DNA of 17,608 nucleotides. Source: Bacteroidota bacterium. GTDB lineage: Bacteria > Bacteroidota > Bacteroidia > Bacteroidales > B18-G4. The notes under the pieces were generated by a model. It was not told the DNA's origin and did no database searches. It saw nothing but the letters and a program-made list of their open reading frames with translations. The position numbers and the translations under genes are program-made. The stretch covers positions 1 to 17,608 of the forward strand of contig QMPN01000032.1 of NCBI GenBank assembly GCA_003648575.1. Reading direction: 5' to 3'. This document shows, piece after piece, positions 1-7,465 of the stretch (the stretch's first letter is position 1; each line of letters opens with the position of its first letter).

Positions 1-119
1 CCGCCGTTCATATTGATTTCGATGGGAAAGTAGGGGCGATGATCGCTATGATGGCCAAAAAACCCCTGACAAACCTGGTAAATCATATGGTAGAGAAAAT
101 CAAGCACCACCACTCTTAA
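1..119 (+). CDS. C-terminal end of a protein, possibly SRPBCC/START-like (partial)
   Basis: The frame starting at base 3 is open from the window edge to a TAA at 117-119 and encodes 38 residues, ending in three His and a Ser. The tail has an amphipathic helical look (runs such as MIAMMAKKPL and NHMVEKIK), which fits the long C-terminal helix of SRPBCC/START-like lipid-binding domains. A short SRPBCC protein often lies between pyrE and birA in Bacteroidota, so I infer that family from tail and position. The start and most of the protein lie outside the window, so the family call is tentative; that this is a real gene end is more secure. It converges with birA, whose stop is about 34 bp away. 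Confidence 0.5.
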   Translation, partial: AVHIDFDGKVGAMIAMMAKKPLTNLVNHMVEKIKHHHS

Positions 120-152
120 TTTCGTGGTACCAGGTACCGGGTAGAAGTAATT

Positions 153-899
153 TTAGAAAAGGAAAGTTATTTCCTTAAGATCACATTCAATAGGTCCGTT
201 TTTCGTTTCAAGCAAAAGTTTCCCAAATTCATTAATCCCCATGATCCTGGCATCAATTTGCTTTCCCTGGTAATGAAATTGCCTCCACTCGCCCATTCCC
301 AGGAGCTTCGCATGATACTCATTCCTCAAATGATTGAATAGGCTTGTTTTCATTTGCTCGTATCTCTTTCTCAAGCAGCTGCACAATCGTTGCGTCAATT
401 TTTCAACGGAATATTGCTGTCCTGTGATCATCGTCAGCGATACAGCATCAGGAAGACCTTTGCCGAAGTCCTCCTGGTTCACATTGATCCCGATACCGGC
501 GATAGCATGCTCGAAGCTGTTTCCCATGATCTCATTGTTGATCAGGATGCCTCCGATCTTCTTATTACCCACAAAAATATCATTCGGCCACTTAATTTTA
601 AGGTCCTCATCCGGCAGGTATTCTTCCAGAAAATCTATGATTCCGAGCGCTATGCTCATACTCAGGCTGAATTGCATGGCTACATAAAGGAAGTCCGGAT
701 ACAGTATCATCGACATCAGGATGTTCTTCCCTGGCTCGCTTTCCCAGCTGTTCTTATCCAGGCCTTTCCCGGCAGTCTGAAAAGCAGCCAGCACTACGCT
801 GCCTTCATCCGGCCTTCCATCACGAAATAAGTCTTTTGCATATTTATTTGTAGAAGTGACTTCAGAAAGATGGATGATATTGCAATTTTTGGGCTTCAT
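153..899 (-). CDS. birA: Biotin--[acetyl-CoA-carboxylase] ligase, short form without DNA-binding domain
   Basis: This cytoplasmic enzyme makes biotinyl-AMP and transfers biotin to the carrier lysine of biotin-dependent carboxylases. The 248-aa product has the catalytic domain: an N-terminal STN segment, the glycine-rich biotin/AMP loop at about residues 44-52 (GKGLDKNSW), the KWPND motif at about 103-107, KKIGGIL at about 113-119 and a small C-terminal SH3-like domain. There is no N-terminal winged helix, so it should not act as the biotin operon repressor that E. coli BirA is. I chose the ATG at 897-899; the frame extends four codons to a TTG at 909-911, but that TTG lies in the -7 box of the likely promoter. 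The loop differs from the GRGRRG of E. coli and lacks an arginine there. The gene is divergent from rsfS. Confidence 0.93.
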   Translation of the reverse strand: MKPKNCNIIHLSEVTSTNKYAKDLFRDGRPDEGSVVLAAFQTAGKGLDKNSWESEPGKNILMSMILYPDFLYVAMQFSLSMSIALGIIDFLEEYLPDEDLKIKWPNDIFVGNKKIGGILINNEIMGNSFEHAIAGIGINVNQEDFGKGLPDAVSLTMITGQQYSVEKLTQRLCSCLRKRYEQMKTSLFNHLRNEYHAKLLGMGEWRQFHYQGKQIDARIMGINEFGKLLLETKNGPIECDLKEITFLF

Positions 900-908
900 A
901 TTCGTCTT

Positions 909-916
909 CAAAGGTA
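909..916 (-). promoter_or_regulatory. Probable -7 element for birA
   Basis: On the minus strand the bases read TACCTTTG, a match to the Bacteroidota -7 consensus TAnnTTTG. It ends 9 bp before the chosen birA ATG, so the transcript would have a leader of only a few bases. I see no clear TTG at the -33 distance; that region runs into the 71-bp repeat. Confidence 0.45.
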
Positions 917-932
917 GAATTTAATATTTGAC

Positions 933-1003
933 CACCTCACCCTCTGGCCCCTCTCATTAAGGAGAGGTGGAAAAGGGGGCTGGGGGGTAATGGGGGTGAG
1001 GTG
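933..1003. repeat. 71-bp palindromic intergenic repeat, copy 1
   Basis: The element begins CACCTCACC and ends GGTGAGGTG, with long C-rich and G-rich arms and a short AT-containing centre, so it can fold into a large imperfect hairpin. A second copy of exactly the same length, with only scattered differences, lies at 6455-6525. Both sit between divergently transcribed genes (here birA and rsfS). It looks like a REP-type dispersed element. It carries no ORF of its own, though a GTG at its right end is in frame with rsfS. Confidence 0.9.
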
Positions 1004-1045
1004 CCTAATTTACCAACTCAACACTCAACACCCAACACTTTTTCA

Positions 1046-1053
1046 TACCTTTG
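1046..1053 (+). promoter_or_regulatory. Probable -7 element for the rsfS-ftsH-cdsA-psd operon
   Basis: The bases read TACCTTTG, matching TAnnTTTG, and end 16 bp before the rsfS ATG. No good TTG is seen 19-21 bp upstream, so the -33 part is weak. It argues that translation starts at 1070 and not at the in-frame GTG at 1001, which would lie upstream of the transcription start. Confidence 0.5.
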
Positions 1054-1069
1054 CACCAAATATGCTTTC

Positions 1070-1444
1070 ATGACAAAAGACTTAGAAATAGATTCGAAAC
1101 AGCTGGTTGACGCTATCGTGTCATCGATGGAGGATAAAAAAGGCCTTGAAATTGCTTATATCGATTTCAGTAATGTGCCGAACACTATTGCCAGGTATTT
1201 TGTTATATGTCATGGGACCAGCAACACCCAGGTAGCTACGCTTGCCGATGGTGTGATAGATGGTGTGAGGGAGACATTGGGATCAAAACCATGGAATAAA
1301 GAGGGATACGAAAATGCGGAATGGATTTTGCTGGACTATGCTGACGTGGTCGTGCATATATTTCAGGAAAACTCCCGTGATTTCTACAACCTGGAGGATC
1401 TGTGGGCCGATATGGAGATCACTCAGATAGAAAGCAAGCAGTAA
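1070..1444 (+). CDS. rsfS: Ribosome silencing factor RsfS (Iojap/YbeB family)
   Basis: RsfS binds ribosomal protein uL14 on the 50S subunit and blocks subunit joining, lowering translation in stationary phase or starvation. The 124-aa product is the usual length for the family. It shows the typical core: an N-terminal helix (LVDAIVSSMEDKKG), the ASNTQV-like segment GTSNTQVATLADGV, and the strongly conserved ending DYADVVVHIFQENSRDFYNLEDLW. The open frame reaches back to a GTG at 1001 inside the 71-bp repeat, but the extra 23 residues look non-native and the promoter -7 box lies within them, so the ATG at 1070 is preferred. It is the first gene of the operon; ftsH follows after 21 bp. Confidence 0.95.
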   Translation: MTKDLEIDSKQLVDAIVSSMEDKKGLEIAYIDFSNVPNTIARYFVICHGTSNTQVATLADGVIDGVRETLGSKPWNKEGYENAEWILLDYADVVVHIFQENSRDFYNLEDLWADMEITQIESKQ

Positions 1445-1465
1445 TTATTACTTTTTTACGACAGA

Positions 1466-3571
1466 ATGGCAGACACAAATAATACAAATAAGAGGAAGAG
1501 CCAACCCGGCCTTCCTAAGTTGAAGAAAAAGGGCAAATTCAATTTTTATTGGATCTATGCCATCATGTTCTTCATCATCTTCGTCATATACTTTACGAAC
1601 TTCGGCGATGGTGCCAAGAAAACTGACTGGCCTCAATTGCAGGAGATGCTGGTGAGCGGTGATGTGGAGAAGATCATCGTTGTTAACAAGGACAAAGCTG
1701 AGATCTTTATAAAAGAAGACATCCTCAAGGATAATCCAAAGTATGAAGATGTGCAACCTTCAGGACTGAACTCAGGTGGTCCGCAATTTTACATACATAT
1801 CAGCGATGCCAAGGGATTTGAAGATAAATTGTTGGCAGAGCAGGAAGGCCTTGCAGAACAAATATATCCTGAATTTGAGAACCGAACCAGCTGGATGGAT
1901 AGCATGAGCTGGCTGTTGCCTATCCTCATCCTGGTAGTGGTATGGATCGTGATCATGCGAATGATGGGCCGTGGCGCCGGTGGTGGCGGTGGTCAGATCT
2001 TTAACATTGGGAAATCTAAAGCACAGCTTTTCGATAAAAGTTCGAGTGTTGCAATTAATTTCAAGGATGTAGCCGGGCTGGAAGAAGCCAAGGTTGAGAT
2101 CAAAGAGATCGTTGACTTCCTGAAAAGCCCTGAAAAATATACTAAGCTAGGTGGCAAGATCCCTAAAGGAGCCCTTCTTGTTGGTCCTCCGGGAACCGGG
2201 AAAACATTGCTTGCCAAAGCCGTTGCCGGCGAGGCCAAGGTGCCTTTCTTTAGCATCTCGGGATCAGATTTTGTGGAAATGTTTGTCGGTGTTGGTGCCT
2301 CCAGGGTACGTGACCTCTTCAAACAGGCCAAAGAAAAAGCACCATGTATCATCTTCATCGATGAGATCGATGCTATTGGTCGTGCCCGCGGAAAAAATGC
2401 CATGACCGGCGCCAACGATGAGCGTGAAAATACATTGAACCAGCTGCTTACTGAAATGGATGGTTTTTCCAGTAACACCGGTGTGATCATCCTGGCAGCA
2501 ACAAACCGTGCTGATATCCTCGACCGCGCCCTGATGCGTGCAGGCCGCTTCGACAGACAGATCCATGTGGAACTTCCCGACCTGGAAGAACGCAAGGCGA
2601 TCTTTAAAGTACATATGCGTCCATTGAAAATGAATGGCACGGTGCAAGTTGATTTCCTGGCAAAACAAACACCCGGATTCTCGGGAGCCGATATCGCTAA
2701 CGTTTGTAATGAATCTGCTCTGATAGCCGCCAGAAACAGCCACAGCAGCGTTGAGAAACAGGATTTTCTGGATGCCATCGACAGGATCATCGGCGGACTT
2801 GAAAAGCGTAATAAGATTATTACGGCCAAGGAGAAAAAAGTTATAGCATTTCATGAGGCAGGACATGCTTCTATCAGCTGGCTGCTCGAACATGCGCACC
2901 CCTTGGTGAAAGTTACCATCGTACCGCGCGGAAAAGCACTGGGCGCTGCCTGGTACCTGCCGGAAGAAAGGCAGATCACCACATGGGACCAAATGTTTGA
3001 TGAAATGACGGCCACCCTCGGAGGGCGAGCCTCGGAAGAAGTGATATTCGAGAAGGTCTCTACAGGAGCCCTCAACGACCTGGAAAGAGTGACCAAACAG
3101 GCATTCAATATGGTGGTGTACTTCGGCCTGAACGAAAAGATCGGAAACATCAGCTATTATGATTCATCAGGCCAGCAGGAATATTCTTTCCATAAACCAT
3201 ACAGCGAGAAGACCGCTGAAATAATTGATGTGGAGATTAAGGCCCTGGTGGAGAAGGCATATAAACGTGCTGTAGAACTCCTGAAACAGAACAGAGAAGA
3301 ACTGGAATCCCTTGCATCCAGGTTGCTAGAAAAAGAGGTGATCTTCAGTGAAGACCTGGAAGAGATATTTGGACCACGCCCATGGGATGAGGAAAAAAGA
3401 CCTGGGGAAAATGGGAACGGGGAGAAGGATGAAGAAGAAAAAACGAAAAGCGAAGAAGGAAGTGAAGAGACCAGCGACCAGAAACCAGTAGCTAGTGACC
3501 AGAAGCCAGAAACCAGCGATGAGAAACCAGAACCCGGCGACGACAAACCGGATGATCCGGAAGCAAAATAG
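1466..3571 (+). CDS. ftsH: ATP-dependent zinc metalloprotease FtsH
   Basis: FtsH is a hexameric inner-membrane AAA+ protease that extracts and degrades damaged membrane proteins and some regulators. The 701-aa product has two membrane segments (about residues 27-45 and 149-167) around a periplasmic domain. The AAA module follows, with Walker A GPPGTGKT (240-247), Walker B IIFIDEID (295-302) and the second region of homology ATNRAD to RAGRFDR (345-364). The peptidase domain has HEAGH at 463-467 and a candidate third zinc ligand, Asp538 (ALNDLE). After about residue 640 there is a charged tail rich in Glu, Lys and Pro with about four imperfect copies of a short unit ending in KP. The LUD gene starts 3 bp after the stop, implying cotranslation. 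In many bacteria FtsH sets the amount of lipid A enzymes, which fits its linkage to lipid genes. Confidence 0.98.
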   Translation: MADTNNTNKRKSQPGLPKLKKKGKFNFYWIYAIMFFIIFVIYFTNFGDGAKKTDWPQLQEMLVSGDVEKIIVVNKDKAEIFIKEDILKDNPKYEDVQPSGLNSGGPQFYIHISDAKGFEDKLLAEQEGLAEQIYPEFENRTSWMDSMSWLLPILILVVVWIVIMRMMGRGAGGGGGQIFNIGKSKAQLFDKSSSVAINFKDVAGLEEAKVEIKEIVDFLKSPEKYTKLGGKIPKGALLVGPPGTGKTLLAKAVAGEAKVPFFSISGSDFVEMFVGVGASRVRDLFKQAKEKAPCIIFIDEIDAIGRARGKNAMTGANDERENTLNQLLTEMDGFSSNTGVIILAATNRADILDRALMRAGRFDRQIHVELPDLEERKAIFKVHMRPLKMNGTVQVDFLAKQTPGFSGADIANVCNESALIAARNSHSSVEKQDFLDAIDRIIGGLEKRNKIITAKEKKVIAFHEAGHASISWLLEHAHPLVKVTIVPRGKALGAAWYLPEERQITTWDQMFDEMTATLGGRASEEVIFEKVSTGALNDLERVTKQAFNMVVYFGLNEKIGNISYYDSSGQQEYSFHKPYSEKTAEIIDVEIKALVEKAYKRAVELLKQNREELESLASRLLEKEVIFSEDLEEIFGPRPWDEEKRPGENGNGEKDEEEKTKSEEGSEETSDQKPVASDQKPETSDEKPEPGDDKPDDPEAK

Positions 3572-3574
3572 AAT

Positions 3575-4219
3575 ATGGACGATACTACCTCAAGAGAGAA
3601 AGTCCTGAAGAGTATCAGGAATGCTTTGATTTCGAAGCTCGACAATCCTTACCAGAATGTTGATTTCGATTCTCCTGTATTTGAGCAGGTCAGCGACTCT
3701 CCCGAGATTGTCTTTGCACAGGAATTTATCAAGGTTGCCGGCAAGTTCGTCTATTGCAGCGATGATGCTGAATTTGCAGAAACCCTGCAGTCGGTCATGG
3801 CACAAAATCATTGGCCATCGGTGCATTGTATTGATGAAGGCTTGCAGAAATTATTAATCCCGAGTGGCGTTCAAGTGACCGATAATGATGAAGACTTTGA
3901 CAATATGAAAACAGGCCTTACACGCTGTGAATACCTCATAGCCAGGCTTGGCAGTGTCATGGTGTCTTCGGCACATACGTCTGGCAGAAGGATGAACGTA
4001 TTTCCTGAGGTACACCTGGTATATGCCCTCGCTTCGCAACTGGTGCCCGATCTGAAGGATGCCCTGAAGGCAATGAAAGAAAAGTATGGACAGGACCTGC
4101 CGTCGATGATCAATCTCATCACCGGCCCCAGCCGTACCGCCGATATTGAAAAAACACTGGTCATGGGTGCCCATGGCCCAAAGGAATTATATGTTTTCCT
4201 GGTCGATGACCAGATATAA
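3575..4219 (+). CDS. LUD-domain protein (LutC/YkgG-like)
   Basis: The 214-aa product belongs to the LUD family, known from LutC of the LutABC lactate oxidation complex. The diagnostic C-terminal part is clear: GPSRTADIEKTLVMGAHGP at about residues 184-202, preceded by SSAHTSGRR and a Glu/Asp-rich middle. No signal peptide or membrane segment is seen, so it is probably cytoplasmic. No lutA or lutB gene is nearby; instead it lies 3 bp after ftsH and 15 bp before cdsA. I recall a lone LUD gene in this position as common in Bacteroidota, which suggests a role tied to membrane or redox homeostasis and not to lactate use, but its biochemical function is not known to me. The ATG is fixed by the tight spacing to ftsH. 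Confidence 0.88.
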   Translation: MDDTTSREKVLKSIRNALISKLDNPYQNVDFDSPVFEQVSDSPEIVFAQEFIKVAGKFVYCSDDAEFAETLQSVMAQNHWPSVHCIDEGLQKLLIPSGVQVTDNDEDFDNMKTGLTRCEYLIARLGSVMVSSAHTSGRRMNVFPEVHLVYALASQLVPDLKDALKAMKEKYGQDLPSMINLITGPSRTADIEKTLVMGAHGPKELYVFLVDDQI

Positions 4220-4234
4220 ATCAAAACCCGAAGC

Positions 4235-5056
4235 TTGAAAAACCTTATCATCAGAACCATTACCGGCGGATTTTTTGTGGCATCCATCATCTTTAGTGCG
4301 ATATATTCGCCTGCTGTGTTCTCTGTACTCTTCCTCATGATGGCTCTTATCGGGATGTGGGAATTCCAGCGACTTGCCATTGATTGGGTGGGAAAGTTAA
4401 ATTCCTATCCTGGTATAGTTGCAGGAGGCTTCATTTACACTCTCTTTCCACTGTATTCCATTCATGAATACCCTGTGGAAATATTCCTTGGTATTTTCCC
4501 GGTACTGGTTATGCTCATCGTTTATCATGCATTATGGGAAGGCAAGCTTCGAAAAACTTATATTAAAGGAGATCTGGCAGGTATATTTCTCGTTGTGATA
4601 CCAATGGGGATGCTCAACCTCTACCTGAACCCAACTGCAATTCCGGGTTTTCATACTCCCTGGCTGATACTTGGAATGTTTGCAATCTTATGGACACATG
4701 ATACATTTGCTTACCTGACAGGCAGCTTATTTGGGAAGCATGCACTGTATAAACGCATTTCCCCTAAGAAATCCTGGGAGGGAAGCATTGGAGGCTTTGG
4801 CTTTTCGATCGTCGCTGCCTATATTATTTCTGTGTTTTCTCCCTTATTTATCATGTGGCATTGGGTAAGTTTTGCCTTGGTGATCACGGTTTTTGGCACC
4901 ATAGGTGACCTGGCTGAATCCTGGCTGAAGAGGAGAGCAGGAGTGAAGGATTCCGGAAGCTTTTTGCCTGGACATGGAGGCATACTTGATCGCTTTGACA
5001 GCATCATGCTGGTTTCACCAATTATATATCTCTTAATTATTTTGTACCTGTCATGA
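4235..5056 (+). CDS. cdsA: Phosphatidate cytidylyltransferase (CDP-diglyceride synthase)
   Basis: CdsA uses CTP and phosphatidic acid to make CDP-diacylglycerol, the precursor of bacterial phospholipids. The 273-aa product is strongly hydrophobic with about seven or eight membrane helices. It has the family signature near the C terminus (about residues 229-255), where SWLKRR, KDSGSFLPGHGG and LDRFDS provide the conserved Lys, Asp, His and Gly residues. WTHDTFAYLTG (153-163) and ISPKKSWEGS (175-184) are also typical. The start is a TTG at 4235: it gives the standard N terminus (MKNLIIRTITG) and the first in-frame ATG is about 35 codons later inside a membrane helix. The stop overlaps the start of psd by four bases (ATGA), so the two lipid genes are translationally coupled. 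Confidence 0.96.
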   Translation: MKNLIIRTITGGFFVASIIFSAIYSPAVFSVLFLMMALIGMWEFQRLAIDWVGKLNSYPGIVAGGFIYTLFPLYSIHEYPVEIFLGIFPVLVMLIVYHALWEGKLRKTYIKGDLAGIFLVVIPMGMLNLYLNPTAIPGFHTPWLILGMFAILWTHDTFAYLTGSLFGKHALYKRISPKKSWEGSIGGFGFSIVAAYIISVFSPLFIMWHWVSFALVITVFGTIGDLAESWLKRRAGVKDSGSFLPGHGGILDRFDSIMLVSPIIYLLIILYLS

Positions 5057-5712
5057 AGCTCCATACCGCAGGCATAGGACCCATCTCTATTTTGGGAGCA
5101 GGAGTGTTCATCATCCTGTATACCTTGAACCGGTATTTCCCGGAACAGACATTCATACATTATACATTGTATGCTGCCGCTTTGGTATTTATGTTCCTTG
5201 TAGTGCGGTTTTTCCGTTTTCCGGAAAGACATGCCCCCCAGGATGAGAATACGGTATACAGCGGAGCTGATGGCAAGGTTGTAGCCATAGAGAAAGTTCA
5301 TGTCGATGAGCACTTCAACAGCGATCGTATCCAGGTATCTGTCTTTATGTCGATCTTTAATGTACACATTAACTGGAGCCCTTTTGCTGGTAAGATGATT
5401 TATCGCCGGCATCATCCCGGCAAACATTTGGTTGCTTTCAATCCCAAGTCTTCATTGATCAATGAGCACACGAGTATGGTGATTAAAGATGAACAGGGCA
5501 GGGAAGTGATGATGCGCCAGATCGCGGGCGCTGTGGCCAGGAGAATTATTCTTAAGTCGAAAGAAGGACAGGAAGTCGGGAAAGGTGAGATGATAGGGAT
5601 GATTAAGTTTGGAAGCCGGATCGACCTGATCCTGCCACCCGATGCGGAGGTTATGGTAAAAATGGGCGAGCGAACCAAGGGCGCCCAAACCCTTATAGCC
5701 AGGCTAAAATAG
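5053..5712 (+). CDS. psd: Phosphatidylserine decarboxylase, short (PSD-A type)
   Basis: This enzyme converts phosphatidylserine to phosphatidylethanolamine. The 219-aa proenzyme has a hydrophobic N terminus (about residues 8-52, probably two membrane segments), then the catalytic part with SGADGKVV (Asp73) and FNVHINWSP (His105). The self-cleavage site is the Gly-Ser at 187-188 in KFGSR, where Ser188 would become the pyruvoyl group of the small alpha chain. It is the short archaeal/Bacteroidota type, with GS where the E. coli enzyme has LGST. It overlaps cdsA by 4 bp and ends 3 bp before the end of the convergent HAD gene. No phosphatidylserine synthase (pssA) gene lies in the window, although the pathway needs one. 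Confidence 0.95.
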   Translation: MKLHTAGIGPISILGAGVFIILYTLNRYFPEQTFIHYTLYAAALVFMFLVVRFFRFPERHAPQDENTVYSGADGKVVAIEKVHVDEHFNSDRIQVSVFMSIFNVHINWSPFAGKMIYRRHHPGKHLVAFNPKSSLINEHTSMVIKDEQGREVMMRQIAGAVARRIILKSKEGQEVGKGEMIGMIKFGSRIDLILPPDAEVMVKMGERTKGAQTLIARLK

Positions 5713-5715
5713 TCT

Positions 5716-6411
5716 CTAGAAAATATCCATCAGCTCCTTCAAGCTCTTAATCTCAAATGTTACTTCTTCCTTATGCCTTTTGCCCTCTGTATTAAAGTAC
5801 ACCTGGTCCATTCCTACATTACGCGCACCTACCACATCTACGGCGAGGTCATCACCAATGATGATGCTTTCTATGGCTGTGGTGCCGGCCTTATTCATGG
5901 CAAAATGAAAAATTTCCGGTTCCGGCTTTTTAATTCCGGCTTCCTCAGAAGTCGTAACCGTTTTGAAGAAGCTGTCGAGCCTGGCTATATTGAACTTCTG
6001 CTCCTGTACTTCCTGGAAGCCATTTGTTATCAGGTGCAGAGGATATTTAGGAGCCAGGTATTCAAGACTTTCTATAGCATAAGGAAAGAGGAATGCCTTA
6101 TCGGGGTTTACGATCACATAATCTTCGGCCATACCGGAGGAAATGCCACTGTCAATGATCCCAAAATCGGCCAGGCTCATTTCGAAGCGCTTTACATTAA
6201 GCACCTCCTTAAGGATCTCACCTTTGCGGTACCAACTCCACAAAAGATCATTATGTATATCATAACGGGCTTTAAAAGCTGCCAGGGAAGGCACACCTTT
6301 CTCCTTCAGATCATATTTATTGAACATCCTGTTAAAGGAATCTTCAGCACTGGCATCGAAATCCCAGATGGTGCGGTCGAGGTCGAAGAAGAGATGGGTG
6401 TATTTTTTCAT
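5716..6411 (-). CDS. yjjG: HAD-family nucleotidase, YjjG-like (noncanonical pyrimidine nucleotidase)
   Basis: YjjG-type enzymes dephosphorylate nucleoside monophosphates, including abnormal pyrimidines, and so protect the nucleotide pool. The 231-aa product has all four HAD motifs: FFDLDRT with Asp10 (nucleophile) and Asp12, motif II LITNG with Thr129, motif III Lys in AGIKKPEP (about 158-165), and motif IV IIGDDLAVD with Asp187 and Asp188. The helical cap lies between about residues 15 and 105. The ATG at 6409-6411 gives the canonical MKKYTHLFFDLD start; a TTG three codons upstream lies at the promoter -7 box and is rejected. Its 3' end is 3 bp from psd, so the convergent transcripts must overlap. 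The exact substrate cannot be read from sequence. Confidence 0.9.
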   Translation of the reverse strand: MKKYTHLFFDLDRTIWDFDASAEDSFNRMFNKYDLKEKGVPSLAAFKARYDIHNDLLWSWYRKGEILKEVLNVKRFEMSLADFGIIDSGISSGMAEDYVIVNPDKAFLFPYAIESLEYLAPKYPLHLITNGFQEVQEQKFNIARLDSFFKTVTTSEEAGIKKPEPEIFHFAMNKAGTTAIESIIIGDDLAVDVVGARNVGMDQVYFNTEGKRHKEEVTFEIKSLKELMDIF

Positions 6412-6417
6412 GTGGCG

Positions 6418-6425
6418 CAAATGTA
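6418..6425 (-). promoter_or_regulatory. Probable -7 element for the YjjG-like gene
   Basis: The minus strand reads TACATTTG, matching TAnnTTTG, and ends 6 bp before the ATG. Transcription would start almost at the ATG, giving a leaderless or nearly leaderless mRNA. No clear TTG is present at the -33 distance. Confidence 0.4.
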
Positions 6426-6454
6426 TTCAATTTTGAGATTGGATTGATGAAATG

Positions 6455-6525
6455 CACCTCACCCCCTGGCCCCCTCTCCCAGAGGAGAAGGGGAAAAGGG
6501 GGCAGGGGGGTAAGGGGGTGAGGTG
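6455..6525. repeat. 71-bp palindromic intergenic repeat, copy 2
   Basis: Same element as 933-1003: CACCTCACC at the left end, GGTGAGGTG at the right, length identical at 71 bp. It again lies between two divergent genes (HAD nucleotidase and SPFH protein). The right end is 7 bp from the TTG of the SPFH promoter. The arms can pair into a long GC-rich hairpin with an AT-containing centre. Confidence 0.92.
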
Positions 6526-6532
6526 AAAAAAC

Positions 6533-6563
6533 TTGACAAACTGGTTTTAATAGCTTACATTTG
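6533..6563 (+). promoter_or_regulatory. Promoter of the SPFH-Arc pair
   Basis: TTG at 6533-6535 and TACATTTG at 6556-6563 are separated by 20 bp, the expected layout of a Bacteroidota primary sigma promoter. Transcription should start near 6568-6572, giving an AT-rich leader of about 40 bp before the ATG at 6612. Confidence 0.75.
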
Positions 6564-6611
6564 TGATATCAAAATAATATCAAAAAACTATTAATATAAA
6601 TCTATTTAGAA

Positions 6612-7463
6612 ATGAAAGAAAAAAAATATTCACCGATGAACGGTTACCTGGCCGTGCTTATTATTCTTGGATTGATCGGGTTTCCCGTTTACATGATGAT
6701 CACCTTAGAGGCATTCTGGTGGGCCATCATGGGAGGTATTGGTATGTTCTGCATGGCCGGGCTAATGGTTGTTAACCCGAACGAGTCCATGGTAATGATA
6801 CTGTTTGGGGCGTATAAAGGCACGGTTAAGAAAAATGGCTTCTTCTGGGTCAACCCCTTCTTTACCCGCAAAAAGATCTCACTTCGTGCGCGTAACCTCG
6901 ACAGTACACCTATCAAGGTTAACGATAAGGTAGGGAATCCCATCATGATCGGTATTGTGCTGGTATGGCGTGTAGAGGATACGTTCAACGCAGCCTTTGA
7001 GGTTGATGACTATGTTCACTTTGTCGACATTCAAACTGAAGCAGCAATCCGAAAGCTGGCAGGACATTATCCTTATGATAACTTCGATGATGAAATGGCG
7101 GAGATTACGCTTCGCTCAGGTGGGGAGGAAGTGAACCACCAGCTGGAACAAGAGATCCGCGAACGTCTTGGTATTGCAGGTATTCATGTGATTGAGGCCC
7201 GCATCGCCTACCTGGCCTATGCACAGGAAATTGCCAGTGCCATGTTGCGCAGGCAGCAGGCAACTGCTATCGTAGCTGCCAGGTTCAAAATTGTAGAAGG
7301 AGCTGTGAGTATGGTAGAAATGGCTCTTGAAGAACTTGGCAAGAAAGACGTTGTTAACATGGATGAGGATAGGAAAGCCGCCATGGTCAGTAATCTAATG
7401 GTGGTACTTTGTTCAGATAAGGATGCAGCTCCAGTAGTGAACACCGGTACCCTTCACCATTAA
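6612..7463 (+). CDS. SPFH/band-7 (stomatin-like) membrane protein
   Basis: SPFH proteins form large oligomers on membranes and organise membrane microdomains or regulate proteases, including FtsH in the case of HflKC. The 283-aa product begins with two hydrophobic segments (about residues 11-31 and 35-54), followed at once by the SPFH entry VVNPNESMVMILFG and a band-7 domain to about residue 240. The Ala/Glu-rich helix with AYAQEIASAMLRRQQA and AARFKIVEGAV is typical of the family. It is followed after 2 bp by a 52-aa Arc-like gene, a pairing I know from many bacteria. The ATG at 6612 lies a sensible distance behind a good promoter. The exact role is not established; ftsH is nearby but in a separate transcript. 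Confidence 0.92.
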   Translation: MKEKKYSPMNGYLAVLIILGLIGFPVYMMITLEAFWWAIMGGIGMFCMAGLMVVNPNESMVMILFGAYKGTVKKNGFFWVNPFFTRKKISLRARNLDSTPIKVNDKVGNPIMIGIVLVWRVEDTFNAAFEVDDYVHFVDIQTEAAIRKLAGHYPYDNFDDEMAEITLRSGGEEVNHQLEQEIRERLGIAGIHVIEARIAYLAYAQEIASAMLRRQQATAIVAARFKIVEGAVSMVEMALEELGKKDVVNMDEDRKAAMVSNLMVVLCSDKDAAPVVNTGTLHH

Positions 7464-7465
7464 GT

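Noticed and set aside
933..1003. The 71-bp repeats as rho-independent terminators
   Set aside because: They lie between divergent gene starts, where no transcript needs to end, and lack T tracts after the stem.
1001..1069. GTG start for rsfS inside the 71-bp repeat
   Set aside because: The extra residues are non-native and the -7 promoter box lies within the stretch.
1993..2829. Long open frame (278 codons) on the minus strand inside ftsH
   Set aside because: It is antisense to the AAA domain, has a Ser/Arg-rich composition typical of a shadow frame and matches no family.
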